Assembly: GCA_017643845.1 (NCBI GenBank)
Contig: JAEPMR010000019.1
Location: forward strand, 1-45,093
DNA: 45,093 nt
Direction: 5' to 3'
DNA from: Marivivens sp.
GTDB taxonomy: Bacteria; Pseudomonadota; Alphaproteobacteria; Rhodobacterales; Rhodobacteraceae
The notes under the pieces are model-generated. The model worked only from the letters and a program-made list of their open reading frames with translations. It did no database searches and was not told the DNA's origin. A program made the translations under genes and the position numbers. This document shows positions 18,457-29,115 of the stretch, piece after piece; position 1 is the stretch's first letter, and the number at the start of each line of letters is the position of its first letter.

Positions 18457-20529
18457 ATGGAAACGATTATTCTTTTCGCGCCGCTCGTTGGAGCCTTGAT
18501 TGCCGGGTTCGGTTGGCGGATCACCGGCGAAAAAGCCGCGCAGTGGATTACAACGGGCCTGCTGTTCCTATCGGCTTTCCTGAGCTGGATTGTTTTTCTC
18601 GGCCATGACGGTGTGACCGAGCAGATCCAGATCATGCGCTGGATTGAGAGCGGTACGCTGAGCACCGATTGGGCGATCCGGCTGGACCGTCTGACCGCAA
18701 TCATGCTGATCGTGATCACTACGGTTTCGGCGCTGGTGCACCTATATTCCTTTGGCTACATGGCCCATGACGAGAATTTCGGCGACGATGAGAGCTATCG
18801 CCCGAGGTTCTTTGCCTATCTGTCGTTCTTCACCTTTGCCATGCTGATGCTGGTGACATCTGACAACCTGGTTCAGATGTTCTTTGGCTGGGAAGGTGTG
18901 GGTGTCGCCTCATACCTGCTGATCGGCTTTTATTTCCGCAAGCCGAGTGCAAACGCTGCGGCGATCAAGGCATTCGTCGTCAACCGTGTCGGCGACTTTG
19001 GCTTTGCACTGGGGATTTTCGGGCTGTTCATGCTGACGGACTCGGTGCGCTTTGATGACATTTTTGCAGCGGCTCCGGCGCTGGCTAAGACAGAAATCAG
19101 CTTCCTTTGGGCTGAGTGGAACGCGGCGAACCTGCTGGCGGTGCTGCTGTTCATTGGTGCGATGGGTAAATCTGCGCAGCTGATCCTGCACACATGGCTA
19201 CCGGACGCAATGGAAGGCCCGACACCTGTTTCGGCCCTAATTCACGCAGCAACCATGGTGACGGCAGGTGTATTCCTCGTGTGCCGGATGTCGCCGCTGT
19301 TTGAATTCGCGCCGGAAGCAAAGCAATTCGTTGTGTTCCTCGGTGCGACGACTGCGTTCTTTGCAGCGACTGTTGGCCTTGTGCAGAACGACATCAAGCG
19401 TGTCATCGCGTATTCGACCTGTTCACAGCTGGGCTACATGTTCGTTGCGGCTGGTGTCGGCGTATACTCCGTCGCGATGTTCCACCTTCTGACGCACGCA
19501 TTTTTTAAGGCGATGCTGTTCCTTGGCGCGGGCTCGGTGATTCATGGGATGCATCACGAGCAGGATATGCGGAACTACGGCGGACTGCGGAAAAAGCTGC
19601 CGCTGACCTTCTGGGCGATGCTGATCGGCACGCTGGCAATTACCGGCGTTGGTATTCCGCTGACCGGCTGGATTGGTTTTGCAGGATTTGCGTCAAAAGA
19701 CGCGGTGATCGAGAGCGCGTTTGTGGGCAGTGCGGGCGGCTACGCCTATTGGATGCTCGTGATCGCGGCGCTGTTCACCTCTTTCTATTCGTGGCGTCTG
19801 ATGTTCCTCACCTTCTGGGGAGAGCCGCGCGGAAACAAACATACGCATGACCATGCGCATGAAAGCCCGACTGTCATGTTGGTACCGTTGGGTGTGCTCG
19901 CTCTTGGGGCGATTTTCGCCGGGGCGATCTGGTATGGCAGCTTCTTTGGCAAGACCAATGAGGTGGTTAAATTCTTTGGTGGTAAATACGGCGAGCCTGC
20001 GCATGAGCTGGTCGAGGCCGTTGCCGAGCGCAGCCCGAAGGCGTCGGAACTGCACTATGTGATGAAAAGCAAGCCGGGTGAGGCCGCGATCTACATTGCG
20101 CCTGAGAATACCGTTCTCCACGAGGCCCATTACGTGCCGACATGGGTCAAGCTGTCGCCCTTTATTGCGATGGTGATCGGTTTCTTGACGGCCTTCCAAA
20201 TGTATATCCGCCGTCCTGAGCTGCCCGCGAAGCTCGCAGAGAACCAGCGGCCGCTGTATCTCTTCCTGCTTAACAAGTGGTACTTCGACGAGATCTACGA
20301 CTTTGTTTTCGTACGTCCGGCAAAAGCGCTTGGCCGCTTCTTGTGGAAGCGTGGTGACGGTGCGGTGATTGATGGCGGAATCAATGGTCTGGCAATGGGC
20401 GTGATTCCGTTCCTGACCCGTCTCGCTGGCCGGGCACAGTCGGGCTACGTCTTTCACTATGCCTTTGCCATGGTGCTGGGTATCGCAATCATTCTGACCT
20501 GGGTGACGATCTCCGGGGGAGCGAACTAA
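18457..20529 (+). CDS. nuoL: NADH-quinone oxidoreductase subunit L
   Basis: Distal antiporter-like proton pump of complex I (ND5 type) with a long lateral helix. Seen: [24 protein letters not shown] with the key Glu, [41 protein letters not shown] with the conserved Lys and His, and [10 protein letters not shown]. The 690-residue length includes the C-terminal lateral helix and the last anchoring helix ([14 protein letters not shown]). Its stop codon overlaps the nuoM ATG by one base (TAATG). Confidence 0.97.
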   Translation: METIILFAPLVGALIAGFGWRITGEKAAQWITTGLLFLSAFLSWIVFLGHDGVTEQIQIMRWIESGTLSTDWAIRLDRLTAIMLIVITTVSALVHLYSFGYMAHDENFGDDESYRPRFFAYLSFFTFAMLMLVTSDNLVQMFFGWEGVGVASYLLIGFYFRKPSANAAAIKAFVVNRVGDFGFALGIFGLFMLTDSVRFDDIFAAAPALAKTEISFLWAEWNAANLLAVLLFIGAMGKSAQLILHTWLPDAMEGPTPVSALIHAATMVTAGVFLVCRMSPLFEFAPEAKQFVVFLGATTAFFAATVGLVQNDIKRVIAYSTCSQLGYMFVAAGVGVYSVAMFHLLTHAFFKAMLFLGAGSVIHGMHHEQDMRNYGGLRKKLPLTFWAMLIGTLAITGVGIPLTGWIGFAGFASKDAVIESAFVGSAGGYAYWMLVIAALFTSFYSWRLMFLTFWGEPRGNKHTHDHAHESPTVMLVPLGVLALGAIFAGAIWYGSFFGKTNEVVKFFGGKYGEPAHELVEAVAERSPKASELHYVMKSKPGEAAIYIAPENTVLHEAHYVPTWVKLSPFIAMVIGFLTAFQMYIRRPELPAKLAENQRPLYLFLLNKWYFDEIYDFVFVRPAKALGRFLWKRGDGAVIDGGINGLAMGVIPFLTRLAGRAQSGYVFHYAFAMVLGIAIILTWVTISGGAN

Positions 20530-22070
20530 TGGATAACCTTCTTTCCATCACGACCTTTATCCCGCTCCTCGCGGCTGCGATCCTCGCGCTGTTCCTGCGG
20601 GGTGATGATGAAGCGGCTCAACGTAATGCCAAGTGGGTTGCGATGATTGCCACGGTGGCGACGTTTGTTGTGTCGCTGTTCATTCTATTCGGGTTTGATC
20701 CTCAGAACACAGGCTTCCAATTTGTGGAAGAGGCTGAGTGGTTGCTGGGTCTTCAATACAAGATGGGTGTGGACGGGATTTCGATCCTGTTTGTGATGCT
20801 GACGACCTTCCTGATGCCTTTGGTGATCTGGTCGGCGTGGGACGTGAAAGTGCGCGTCAAGGAATACATGATTGCGTTTCTCGTGCTGGAGACGCTCATG
20901 CTGGGCGTGTTCATGGCGCTCGATCTGGTGCTGTTCTATCTGTTCTTTGAAGCGGGCCTGATCCCGATGTTCCTGATCATCGGTATCTGGGGCGGCAAGG
21001 ATCGCATCTACGCAGCGTTTAAATTCTTCCTCTACACGTTCCTTGGCTCGGTGCTGATGCTGGTGGCGATGGTGGGCATGTTCGCGGATGCGGGCACGAC
21101 CGACATCACGGCCCTGCTGACGCATAACTTCGGGTCAGAGGATTTCAGTGTGCTGGGCATCCACATTGTAGGCGGCATGCAGACGATCCTTTGGATTGCA
21201 TTCTTTGCCTCGTTTGCGGTGAAAATGCCGATGTGGCCGGTTCACACATGGCTGCCGGACGCGCACGTTCAGGCGCCGACGGCCGGTTCGGTCGTTCTGG
21301 CTGCGATCCTCTTGAAGATGGGTGGCTACGGCTTCCTGCGCTTCTCTCTGCCGATGTTCCCTGTCGCGTCCGAGGTCATGGCACCGCTGGTATTCTGGAT
21401 GTCGGCCATCGCGATTGTTTACACGAGCCTTGTTGCGCTTGTGCAGGAAGATATGAAGAAGCTGATTGCCTACTCCTCTGTTGCGCATATGGGCTATGTG
21501 ACGATGGGTATTTTTGCGGCCAACCAGCAGGGTATTGATGGTGCGATCTTCCAGATGCTGAGCCACGGATTTATCTCTGGTGCGCTCTTCCTTTGCGTTG
21601 GCGTCATCTATGACCGGATGCACACCCGCGAGATCGACGCCTATGGCGGCCTCGTGAACCGGATGCCGGCCTATGCACTGATCTTTATGTTCTTCACCAT
21701 GGCAAACGTGGGTCTGCCGGGCACCTCCGGGTTCATCGGGGAATTCCTGACGCTGATGGGCATATTTAAGGTCAATACCTGGGTTGCCGCTTTTGCGACA
21801 TCCGGTGTGATCCTGTCTGCCGCATACGCGCTGTGGCTCTACCGCCGCGTGGTTATGGGCGATCTCATCAAGGAAAGCCTCAAGGCGATTACCGATATGA
21901 CGCGCCGTGAGAAGTTGATTTTCGCCCCGTTGGTGGTGATGACATTGCTTCTGGGCGTGTATCCGGCGCTGGTGCTCGACATTATCGGACCGAGCGTGGA
22001 AGCGCTGATCGGGCAGGTGGACATGGCACAAGCCGCCCACGCAACCGCAAACCAAATTGCCGCGCAATAA
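20529..22070 (+). CDS. nuoM: NADH-quinone oxidoreductase subunit M
   Basis: Middle antiporter-like proton-pumping subunit (ND4 type), 513 residues with about 14 helices. Conserved elements: [22 protein letters not shown] with the essential Glu, [38 protein letters not shown] with Lys and His residues, and [15 protein letters not shown]. It begins at the A of the nuoL TAA stop, implying reinitiation by the same ribosomes, and is 12 bases upstream of nuoN with a good GGAG. Confidence 0.97.
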   Translation: MDNLLSITTFIPLLAAAILALFLRGDDEAAQRNAKWVAMIATVATFVVSLFILFGFDPQNTGFQFVEEAEWLLGLQYKMGVDGISILFVMLTTFLMPLVIWSAWDVKVRVKEYMIAFLVLETLMLGVFMALDLVLFYLFFEAGLIPMFLIIGIWGGKDRIYAAFKFFLYTFLGSVLMLVAMVGMFADAGTTDITALLTHNFGSEDFSVLGIHIVGGMQTILWIAFFASFAVKMPMWPVHTWLPDAHVQAPTAGSVVLAAILLKMGGYGFLRFSLPMFPVASEVMAPLVFWMSAIAIVYTSLVALVQEDMKKLIAYSSVAHMGYVTMGIFAANQQGIDGAIFQMLSHGFISGALFLCVGVIYDRMHTREIDAYGGLVNRMPAYALIFMFFTMANVGLPGTSGFIGEFLTLMGIFKVNTWVAAFATSGVILSAAYALWLYRRVVMGDLIKESLKAITDMTRREKLIFAPLVVMTLLLGVYPALVLDIIGPSVEALIGQVDMAQAAHATANQIAAQ

Positions 22071-22082
22071 GGAGCGTCAGAC

Positions 22083-23519
22083 ATGATCTCTTCCGACCTT
22101 TCGATCATTCTGCCGGAGATTGCTCTTGCGATCTTTGCCATGGTGGCGCTGATTGTGGCGGTTTATACCGCCAAGGATAAACTCGCGCCGATGCTGACAT
22201 GGCTGACGGCGGCTGTGTTTGTCATCCTTGCTTTCTGGATCGGCACTGGCTCCGACAGCACGCGCGTGGCGTTTGAGGGGGCTTTTGTCGATGATGGCTT
22301 TGCCCGCTTTGCGAAGGTGACGATCCTGTTGTCTGCAGCTGCCGTTCTGGTGATGAGCCTCGATTATCTTGAGAAGCGCGATCTGTTGCGTTTCGAATAT
22401 CCGTTGCTGATCGCTCTGGCGGCTGTCGGTATGATGGTGATGGTTTCCGCCGGTGACCTGATGGCGCTCTACATGGGGCTCGAACTGCAATCGCTTTCGC
22501 TTTACGTCGTGGCGTCCTTGCGCCGTGACAGCGCCAAGTCGACCGAGGCCGGGCTGAAGTATTTCGTGCTTGGCGCACTGTCTTCGGGTCTGTTGCTTTA
22601 TGGCGCGTCGCTGACCTATGGCTTCGCTGGAACGACGCTGTTTGCGGGTATCATTGAAGCTGCCGGCAACGAGCCGTCGCTCGGGCTGATCTTTGGCTTG
22701 GTCTTCCTGATTTCTGGCTTTGCTTTCAAGGTCTCTGCCGCTCCGTTCCATATGTGGACGCCGGATGTGTATGAAGGCTCGCCGACGCCGGTGACGGCAT
22801 TCTTTGCGACCGCGCCGAAAGTGGCGGCAATGGCGCTGTTTGCCCGTGTCGTTCATGACGCGTTTGGTGGCAACGTCGGTGACTGGCAGCAGATCGTGGC
22901 GTTCCTCGCTGTGGTGTCGATGTTCCTCGGTGCGATTGCGGCGATTGGACAGACCAACATCAAGCGCCTGATGGCCTATTCTTCGATCGCGCACATGGGA
23001 TTTGCCCTGATGGGACTGGCCGCAGGCACGGCATTCGGTGTGCAGGCGATGCTGATCTATATGGCCATCTATGTGACGATGAATATCGGCACATTCGCGT
23101 TTATCCTGTCGATGGAGCGGGATGGGCGCCCGGTCACCGATATCGCATCGCTAAAGATGTATTCCCGCAGCGAGCCGCTGAAGGCGCTGGCGATGCTGGT
23201 GCTCCTGTTCAGCCTCGCGGGTGTCCCGCCGATGGTCGGCTTCTTCGGCAAATTCTATGTGCTGCGTGCGGCCTATGATGCGGGTCTCGCCTGGCTTGCG
23301 ATTGCAGGTGTGGTGGCATCGGTGATCGGTGCGTTCTACTATCTGCGGATCGTCTACTTCATGTATTTCGGCGAGACCGAGGAGCCGCTGGACGGGCAGA
23401 TGTCGCCTGCGCTTTGGGCGGCGCTGATGGTATCCGCGGCGGTCATGGTTTTCGGTGTTGTAAACCTGTTCGGCATCGAGCCGCTTGCGGCAGCCGCGGC
23501 GGAAACGCTTGTCAACTGA
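22083..23519 (+). CDS. nuoN: NADH-quinone oxidoreductase subunit N
   Basis: Third antiporter-like subunit (ND2 type), nearest to NuoK. In 478 residues it shows [72 protein letters not shown] and [14 protein letters not shown], all typical. It is the last nuo gene. birA follows at once, so transcription probably continues. Confidence 0.97.
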   Translation: MISSDLSIILPEIALAIFAMVALIVAVYTAKDKLAPMLTWLTAAVFVILAFWIGTGSDSTRVAFEGAFVDDGFARFAKVTILLSAAAVLVMSLDYLEKRDLLRFEYPLLIALAAVGMMVMVSAGDLMALYMGLELQSLSLYVVASLRRDSAKSTEAGLKYFVLGALSSGLLLYGASLTYGFAGTTLFAGIIEAAGNEPSLGLIFGLVFLISGFAFKVSAAPFHMWTPDVYEGSPTPVTAFFATAPKVAAMALFARVVHDAFGGNVGDWQQIVAFLAVVSMFLGAIAAIGQTNIKRLMAYSSIAHMGFALMGLAAGTAFGVQAMLIYMAIYVTMNIGTFAFILSMERDGRPVTDIASLKMYSRSEPLKALAMLVLLFSLAGVPPMVGFFGKFYVLRAAYDAGLAWLAIAGVVASVIGAFYYLRIVYFMYFGETEEPLDGQMSPALWAALMVSAAVMVFGVVNLFGIEPLAAAAAETLVN

Positions 23520-23532
23520 CGCGGATAGAGAC

Positions 23533-24273
23533 GTGTTCTGGCCCGCCGGATACGAGCGGGTCACACTCGACGAGACGGACAGCACAATGGCCGAGGCCAG
23601 ACGCCGCGCGGAGGCGGGGCTTGAGCGTCCAACCTGGATCATGGCGCGGCGGCAGACCGCAGGGCGGGGCCGACGAGGACGCAGCTGGGTGGCTGGTCAT
23701 GGGAACCTGGCAGCAACGCTGGTGTTTCGGCCATACTGCACCCCAGCCGAGGGCGCGCGGCGGTCTTTTCTCGCGGCTAATGCGCTCTTTGAGGCGCTTG
23801 CCATTTATGTGGAGCGAAGCTGTCTTTCACTAAAGTGGCCCAACGATGTTTTGCTCAATGACGGGAAGGTTGCCGGAATTTTGTTGGAGAGTTCGGGGAG
23901 CGGTCCGTTTCTCGACTGGCTGTCAATTGGGATCGGGGTCAATCTGAAGGCGGTTCCCGAGGGTATCAACGATGCTGCTTTCGGCCCGGTCAGCCTGTTG
24001 GGAGAAGGGGGAGAAGAGGTGAGCGCGGATACCTTTCTCTCGGTTCTGGCATCGAGCTATGCGACGCAGGAAGCGAAGTTGGAAAAGTTCGGCTTTGCCC
24101 GTATTCGTGAAGACTGGTTGCGCCACGCCGCGCGGCTGGGGGACGTGATCACGGCGCGAACATCCAAGGACGATATTCGTGGGGTGTTCGACACCGTCGA
24201 TGAGGATGGCAATTTGGTCCTGATCACGGGGACTGGACCGAAGACGATTCCGGCCGCCGACATTTATTTCTAG
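23533..24273 (+). CDS. birA: biotin--[acetyl-CoA-carboxylase] ligase
   Basis: Attaches biotin to the biotin carrier protein of acetyl-CoA carboxylase through biotinyl-AMP. Seen: RQTAGRGRRGRSWV (adenylate/biotin binding GRGRRG) and LKWPNDVLLNDGKVAGILLES with the catalytic Lys. At about 246 residues it lacks the N-terminal DNA-binding domain of E. coli BirA, so it is not a repressor. The start is uncertain: GTG at 23533 has GATAGAG upstream and lies just after nuoN; TTG codons at 23509 and 23485, inside nuoN, are in frame. It is ten bases before coaX. Confidence 0.92.
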   Translation: MFWPAGYERVTLDETDSTMAEARRRAEAGLERPTWIMARRQTAGRGRRGRSWVAGHGNLAATLVFRPYCTPAEGARRSFLAANALFEALAIYVERSCLSLKWPNDVLLNDGKVAGILLESSGSGPFLDWLSIGIGVNLKAVPEGINDAAFGPVSLLGEGGEEVSADTFLSVLASSYATQEAKLEKFGFARIREDWLRHAARLGDVITARTSKDDIRGVFDTVDEDGNLVLITGTGPKTIPAADIYF

Positions 24274-24283
24274 GAGCTGGCAC

Positions 24284-25057
24284 ATGTTACTGGCCATTGA
24301 TTGCGGGAACACCAATACCGTTTTCTCTCTGTGGGACGGGGAGAAATTCGCAGTCACATTCCGAACCTCGACCGAACACCAGCGCACGGCGGATCAGTAT
24401 TTCGTCTGGTTCTCGACACTGCTCGCCCATCACAAAGTGACAGTTGATATCCGCGATATTGTGATTTCATCTACCGTGCCGCGCGTCGTTTTCAATTTGC
24501 GGGTTTTTGCGGACAGATATTTCGGGCTCCGCCCGCTGGTCGTTGGCAAGCCCGAGTGCCGATTGCCGGTCGCGCCGCGCGTCGATGCCGGAACGCAGGT
24601 CGGACCGGACCGATTGGTCAATACTGCGGGAGCGTTTGACCGGCACGGCGGGAACCTCATCGTGGTCGATTTCGGAACGGCGACCACATTCGACGTGGTG
24701 GATGGTGACGGTGCCTATGTCGGGGGTGTGATTGCGCCCGGAGTGAACCTCAGCCTAGAGGCGCTTCATCAGGCGGCAGCTGCACTGCCGCATGTGGACG
24801 TGACAAAACCGGAGCGTGTCATTGGCACCAATACGGTTGCCTGTATGCAATCAGGTATTTTCTGGGGATATGTCGGGCTTGTTCGGGGGGTCTGCCAGCA
24901 GATCATCGCCGAGCGGGGCGAAAAAATGATGATCATCGGGACAGGGGGGCTTGCGCCGCTGTTTGCGCAAGGCGATGTGCTCTTCGACCATATCGAAGAT
25001 GATCTGACGATGCACGGGCTGCGCGTGATCAGCCAATTCAACAAGGAAAACCAATGA
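24284..25057 (+). CDS. coaX: type III pantothenate kinase
   Basis: Phosphorylates pantothenate, the first step of coenzyme A synthesis; the type III enzyme is insensitive to CoA feedback and needs a monovalent cation. The ASKHA-fold signs are LAIDCGNTNTVFSLWDG at the N-terminus, GPDRLVNTAGAF, VVDFGTATTFDVVDGDG and YVGGVIAPGVNLSLEAL. 257 residues, as usual. The gene order birA-coaX-rnj after nuoN is common in the family, and its stop overlaps the rnj start by four bases. Confidence 0.96.
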   Translation: MLLAIDCGNTNTVFSLWDGEKFAVTFRTSTEHQRTADQYFVWFSTLLAHHKVTVDIRDIVISSTVPRVVFNLRVFADRYFGLRPLVVGKPECRLPVAPRVDAGTQVGPDRLVNTAGAFDRHGGNLIVVDFGTATTFDVVDGDGAYVGGVIAPGVNLSLEALHQAAAALPHVDVTKPERVIGTNTVACMQSGIFWGYVGLVRGVCQQIIAERGEKMMIIGTGGLAPLFAQGDVLFDHIEDDLTMHGLRVISQFNKENQ

Positions 25058-26721
25058 GCAGTGAGAGATTGATCTACCTACCCCTCGGCGGGGCGGGCGA
25101 GATTGGGATGAATGCCTATGTCTATGGCTACGGCGCACCGGATCAGGAACGGCTGATTGTTGTCGATCTGGGTGTGACGTTTCCAGATATGGACGGGACG
25201 CCCGGTGTGGACCTGATCTTCCCCGATATCGCGTGGCTGGAAGCCCGTAAGGACCGCATCGAGGGGATTTTTATCACCCATGCCCATGAGGACCATGTGG
25301 GCGCGATCGGGCATTATTGGGAGAAGTTGGGCGCGCCGGTGTACGCGCGGATCTTTACCGCGAATATCGCGCGGCGAAAGATGGCCGAGGCGGGGCAGCC
25401 CGAGCGGGCCGTGGAAACCGTGCAGGCCTGGCCGGAGACGGTGAAAGCGGGGCCATTCAGCGTGGGTTTCCTGCCGGTAAGCCATTCGATCCCCGAAAGC
25501 GCGGGATTGGTGATCGACAGTCCTGAAGGCCGTGTCGTGCATACAGGCGATTTCAAGATCGACCACACGCCTGTCGTCGGTGATCCGTTTGACGAGGCGC
25601 TTTGGGCCGATGTTGCGAAAGATGGGATCAAGGCGCTGATCTGTGACTCGACCAATGTGTTTTCGCCGCATGAAGGACGTTCCGAGGCGGGATTGGCAGA
25701 GCCGATCGAGGAGCTGATGCGGGATGCAAAGGGCATGGTCGTTGCGACGACGTTTGCCTCGAACATTGCACGTCTGAAAACACTGGCCGTAGCGGGGCGT
25801 AATGCGGGGCGGTCTGTGTGCCTTTTGGGACGGGCAATGCGCCGGATGACCGAGGCGGCCATCGAAACCGGCTTGCTAAAAGATTTTCCACCGACGATCT
25901 CGCCGGAAGATGCACAGATGTTGCCGCGCGAAAATGTGCTGCTTCTCGCCACCGGTTCGCAAGGCGAACGGCGGGCGGCGAGTGCGCAGCTGTCGCAGGG
26001 GAAATATCTGGGGCTGCGGCTGAAGGAGGGGGATACGTTCCTTTTCTCTTCAAAGACCATTCCCGGCAATGAGAAGAGCGTCATTCGCATCATGAACAAC
26101 CTTTCGGAGATGGGGGTGGATGTGATCGATGATGCTGGCGGGAAATACCACGTATCCGGCCACGCGAACCGGCCTGATCTGGAAAAGATGCATGAGATCA
26201 TGCGTCCGCAAATGCTGATCCCGATGCATGGCGAACATCGCCATTTGCGGGAGCATGTGAAAATCGCCGAGGCCAAGGGCATGACTGGGGTCGTCGCCGT
26301 AAATGGTATGATGATCAATCTTTCGGGCAATGCGCCGAAGGTTGAGGAATATGTCGAAACCGGACGCACCTATTTGGACGGTGCGGTGCAGGTGGGCGCG
26401 CTTGACGGGATTATCCGTGACCGTATCCGGATGGCGCTGAACGGGCATGTCATCGTCACACTGATCATTGATGAGGATGACGAACCGCTGGGCGATCCCT
26501 GGTGCGAGGTCATGGGGCTTTCGGAGACGGGGCGGGGGAATGCGCCGCTTGTCGAGATCCTCGAAGCGGATTTGGCGCAGTTCCTTGCACGGGCGAAAGA
26601 CCGCACAATGATGGACGATGACCGGCTGGAAAAAGAGCTTAAGAAGATCGTTCGACAGGTGACACAAAACGAGATCGGCAAGAAACCGGAAGTCACTGTG
26701 GTCGTGAGCCGGCTGGGCTAG
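25054..26721 (+). CDS. rnj: ribonuclease J
   Basis: Metallo-beta-lactamase/beta-CASP ribonuclease with 5'-3' exo- and endonuclease activity, used in Alphaproteobacteria for rRNA maturation and mRNA decay. Seen: LGGAGEIGMNAYVYG, ITHAHEDHVGAIGHYW (the HxHxDH zinc site), HSIPESAG, VVHTGDFKIDHTPV with the Asp ligand, and HVSGHANRPDLEKM plus MIPMHGEHRHL of the beta-CASP part. 555 residues, including the C-terminal RNase J domain. Translation is coupled to coaX by an ATGA overlap. Confidence 0.96.
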   Translation: MSSERLIYLPLGGAGEIGMNAYVYGYGAPDQERLIVVDLGVTFPDMDGTPGVDLIFPDIAWLEARKDRIEGIFITHAHEDHVGAIGHYWEKLGAPVYARIFTANIARRKMAEAGQPERAVETVQAWPETVKAGPFSVGFLPVSHSIPESAGLVIDSPEGRVVHTGDFKIDHTPVVGDPFDEALWADVAKDGIKALICDSTNVFSPHEGRSEAGLAEPIEELMRDAKGMVVATTFASNIARLKTLAVAGRNAGRSVCLLGRAMRRMTEAAIETGLLKDFPPTISPEDAQMLPRENVLLLATGSQGERRAASAQLSQGKYLGLRLKEGDTFLFSSKTIPGNEKSVIRIMNNLSEMGVDVIDDAGGKYHVSGHANRPDLEKMHEIMRPQMLIPMHGEHRHLREHVKIAEAKGMTGVVAVNGMMINLSGNAPKVEEYVETGRTYLDGAVQVGALDGIIRDRIRMALNGHVIVTLIIDEDDEPLGDPWCEVMGLSETGRGNAPLVEILEADLAQFLARAKDRTMMDDDRLEKELKKIVRQVTQNEIGKKPEVTVVVSRLG

Positions 26722-26779
26722 ATAGTCAATTGCGACCGGTTTCGTGTCGGCAAGGATACAGAATCGGCGGTCGGATTGA

Positions 26780-26810
26780 GGTTTCCTCCCCTTAGAGCGG
26801 GGAGGAAATC
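26780..26810 (+). promoter_or_regulatory. hairpin that buries the ribosome binding site of the oxygenase gene
   Basis: GGTTTCCTCCCC (26780-26791) pairs with GGGGAGGAAATC (26799-26810) in a 12-pair stem with one G-U and a seven-base loop. The GGAGG at 26801-26805, eight bases before the ATG at 26814, is fully inside the 3' arm, opposite a near-perfect anti-Shine-Dalgarno CCTCC. No U-tract follows, so it is unlikely to be a terminator. It should hold translation off unless melted, cleaved or bound. Confidence 0.7.
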
Positions 26811-26813
26811 AGA

Positions 26814-27647
26814 ATGAGTGCTCAGAACCTAATCGACCTTGAACGGTATCCGATCCATGATCCGGTACGTCGCCAAGAGATCGTAGATGATATCCGAAAA
26901 AGTCTGCGGCAGGACGGCTGTGCTGTGGTGCGCGGTTTTCTGACACCTGAGGGTGTGGCGGCCCTTTGTGATGAAGCGGATCGGGTGGCCCATTTGGGGT
27001 TTCACAACCGCAGCAGGACGAATGCATATTTCACCAAGGATGACCCGTCCTTACCTGACGATCATCCTGTCCGGCAGTTTTTCGACCGTTCGAACGCCTT
27101 TGTCGCAGCGGATCATTTTCCTCCTGACGGGCCGCTGCGCCAGGTCCATGATGCGGCAGGGTTCGACAGCTTTATTCAGGACTGCCTCGAGGAGAAAGAC
27201 TTCTACCGATATGCCGATCCTTTGGCGGATGTGATTGTGAACACCGCCGGCGAGGGGAACGGCTTCCCGTGGCATTTCGATACCAACAACTTTACCGTAA
27301 CGCTGGCGATCCAGAATGCGGAGAGTGGCGGTGAATTCGAATACGCGCCGAACATTCGCAAGGACAATGAGAATTTTTCCGAAGTCGCCAAGGTCTTGGC
27401 GGGCACTTCGGATAAAGTCGTGTCATTGCAGCTTGAACCGGGAGATTTGCAGCTGTTTCGCGGGCGGTATTCGCTCCATCGGGTCGCGCCGCTCAAAGGA
27501 GCGACCGCGCGGCATGTGGCGATATTCTCATATGTCGACACGCCAGACATGGTCGGTGCGCCTGAGCGGGTCAAACAGCTCTACGGGCGCGTCCTGCCGA
27601 TTCACCTAGAGCGGGCAGGGCAGCGACGCGATGCGTTGATTGACTAG
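26814..27647 (+). CDS. 2-oxoglutarate/Fe(II)-dependent oxygenase-like protein
   Basis: A 277-residue protein with the double-stranded beta-helix oxygenase pattern. HFD (His154, Asp156) and His222 in YSLHRVAP give the iron triad, and Arg233 in TARHVAIFSY is placed to bind the 2-oxoglutarate carboxylate. GGEFEYAPNIR and EPGDLQLFRGRYSLHRV are the core strands. The N-terminal half (DGCAVVRGFLTPEGVAAL) resembles phytanoyl-dioxygenase-like entry segments. The substrate is unknown; free amino acids or small metabolites are possible for proteins of this shape. It has its own gap from rnj (92 bases) and a strong ribosome binding site that is locked in a hairpin. It ends seven bases from the convergent helicase gene. 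Confidence 0.82.
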   Translation: MSAQNLIDLERYPIHDPVRRQEIVDDIRKSLRQDGCAVVRGFLTPEGVAALCDEADRVAHLGFHNRSRTNAYFTKDDPSLPDDHPVRQFFDRSNAFVAADHFPPDGPLRQVHDAAGFDSFIQDCLEEKDFYRYADPLADVIVNTAGEGNGFPWHFDTNNFTVTLAIQNAESGGEFEYAPNIRKDNENFSEVAKVLAGTSDKVVSLQLEPGDLQLFRGRYSLHRVAPLKGATARHVAIFSYVDTPDMVGAPERVKQLYGRVLPIHLERAGQRRDALID

Positions 27648-27653
27648 GGGCGG

Positions 27654-29096
27654 CTACCCTGTCCGGCGTTCCGAAAAGCTGAGGCGGATGAAGGCAGGGG
27701 CGTCTTCGCCCAATCCGACCACCTGATCGCGATTGTCCCGTTTGCCTCTGCCACCCTTGGGGCGCTCCGACTTGGGCTTGGTTGAAGCCTCTTCCGGTGG
27801 CGCGGTTTCTGACGGCTTTGGAGCGTCACTGGCGGGCGCCTCTGTGGCAGGCGTATCGGAGGAGGATGGTTTCTTACGTGAACGCGTGCGCTTTGGTTTG
27901 GACTCTGCCGGTGCTTCAGAGGGACTATCCTCTTCGACTGGCGCGGAACCGAGCGGGTTCTCCATCACGGGGATCGCCATTTGAACGAGGCTTTCGACCG
28001 CTTCGAAATATTTCTGATCGCGGGGGGAGCAGATCATGACGGCAGCGCCCTTACGCCCTGCGCGACCGGTGCGGCCGATCCGGTGAACGTAGTCCTCTGC
28101 ATGAGAGGGAACGTCGTAGTTGAAGACGTGGCTCACGGCTGGGATATCCAGCCCGCGCGCGGCGACATCGGAGGCGCAAAGAAATTGGATTGAGCCGTCG
28201 CGGAAGCCATCGAGCGTTTTCATCCGCTGGCTTTGATCGAGATCGCCATGGATCGGAGCCGCGTTGTAGCCGTGTTTTTTCAGGGATTTTGCGACAATGT
28301 CGACGTCGATCTTGCGGTTGCAGAAGATGATCGCATTGGTGCAGCTCTCGCCTTCGGCGTCGATCAGGGCGCGCAGAAGGTTGCGCTTCTCCTTATCGGC
28401 ACGGTCGCGGCGGGATGGTTTGAAAGATACGACGCCCTGACGGATATTTTCGCCCGTCGTCGCTGCGCGGGCAACCTCGATCCGCGCTGGCGCGGAGAGG
28501 AATGTGTTGGTGATCCGTTCGATTTCAGGTGCCATAGTGGCGGAGAAAAAGAGGGTCTGGCGGGTGAAGGGGGTCAGGCCAAAGATGCGCTCGATGTCGG
28601 GGATGAAGCCCATGTCGAGCATCCGGTCGGCCTCGTCTACCACCATGATCTGAACGCCGGTCAGCAGGAGCTTGCCGCGTTCGAAGTGATCCAGCAGGCG
28701 GCCGGGCGTAGCGATCAGAACGTCAACGCCGCGGTCAATCAGGGCGTCTTGTTCCTTGAAACTGACACCACCAATCAGCAGTGCTTTCGTCAGCTTTGAA
28801 TATTTGGCGTAGGTGTCGAAGTTTTCTGCGACCTGTGCCGCCAATTCGCGGGTTGGACACAGGACGAGGCTGCGGGGCATTCGGGCGCGAGCGCGGCCAC
28901 GGTGCAGCATGGAGATCATCGGAAGTGTGAAGCTTGCCGTTTTGCCGGTGCCTGTCTGCGCGATACCGAGCACATCGCGGCCTTCGAGGGCAGGAGGGAT
29001 TGCGCCTTCCTGAATGGGGGTGGGCGTTTCATAGCCTGCTTCGGCCACGGCCTTGAGAACCTTCTTGTCGAGGTTCAAATCGGAAAATTGGGTCAT
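27654..29096 (-). CDS. DEAD-box RNA helicase (RhlE-like)
   Basis: ATP-dependent RNA-unwinding protein, probably for ribosome assembly or mRNA turnover. Motifs in order: Q motif (YETPTPIQ), I AQTGTGKT (46-53), PTRELA, II VDEADRMLD (DEAD at 154-157), III SAT, and VI HRIGRTGRAGR. The last 90 or so residues are a low-complexity Pro/Ser/Glu/Lys tail with RTRSRKK and KGGRGKRDNR, typical of RNA-binding tails. 480 residues. A structured leader and a candidate promoter lie upstream, and a GAAAGG motif precedes the ATG. Confidence 0.95.
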   Translation of the reverse strand: MTQFSDLNLDKKVLKAVAEAGYETPTPIQEGAIPPALEGRDVLGIAQTGTGKTASFTLPMISMLHRGRARARMPRSLVLCPTRELAAQVAENFDTYAKYSKLTKALLIGGVSFKEQDALIDRGVDVLIATPGRLLDHFERGKLLLTGVQIMVVDEADRMLDMGFIPDIERIFGLTPFTRQTLFFSATMAPEIERITNTFLSAPARIEVARAATTGENIRQGVVSFKPSRRDRADKEKRNLLRALIDAEGESCTNAIIFCNRKIDVDIVAKSLKKHGYNAAPIHGDLDQSQRMKTLDGFRDGSIQFLCASDVAARGLDIPAVSHVFNYDVPSHAEDYVHRIGRTGRAGRKGAAVMICSPRDQKYFEAVESLVQMAIPVMENPLGSAPVEEDSPSEAPAESKPKRTRSRKKPSSSDTPATEAPASDAPKPSETAPPEEASTKPKSERPKGGRGKRDNRDQVVGLGEDAPAFIRLSFSERRTG

Positions 29097-29115
29097 TTAT
29101 GCCTTTCGCGTGTTT

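Noticed and set aside
27640-27660. AGGG / CCCT pairing between the oxygenase and helicase stops as a two-way terminator
   Set aside because: Only four pairs and no T-run on either strand.
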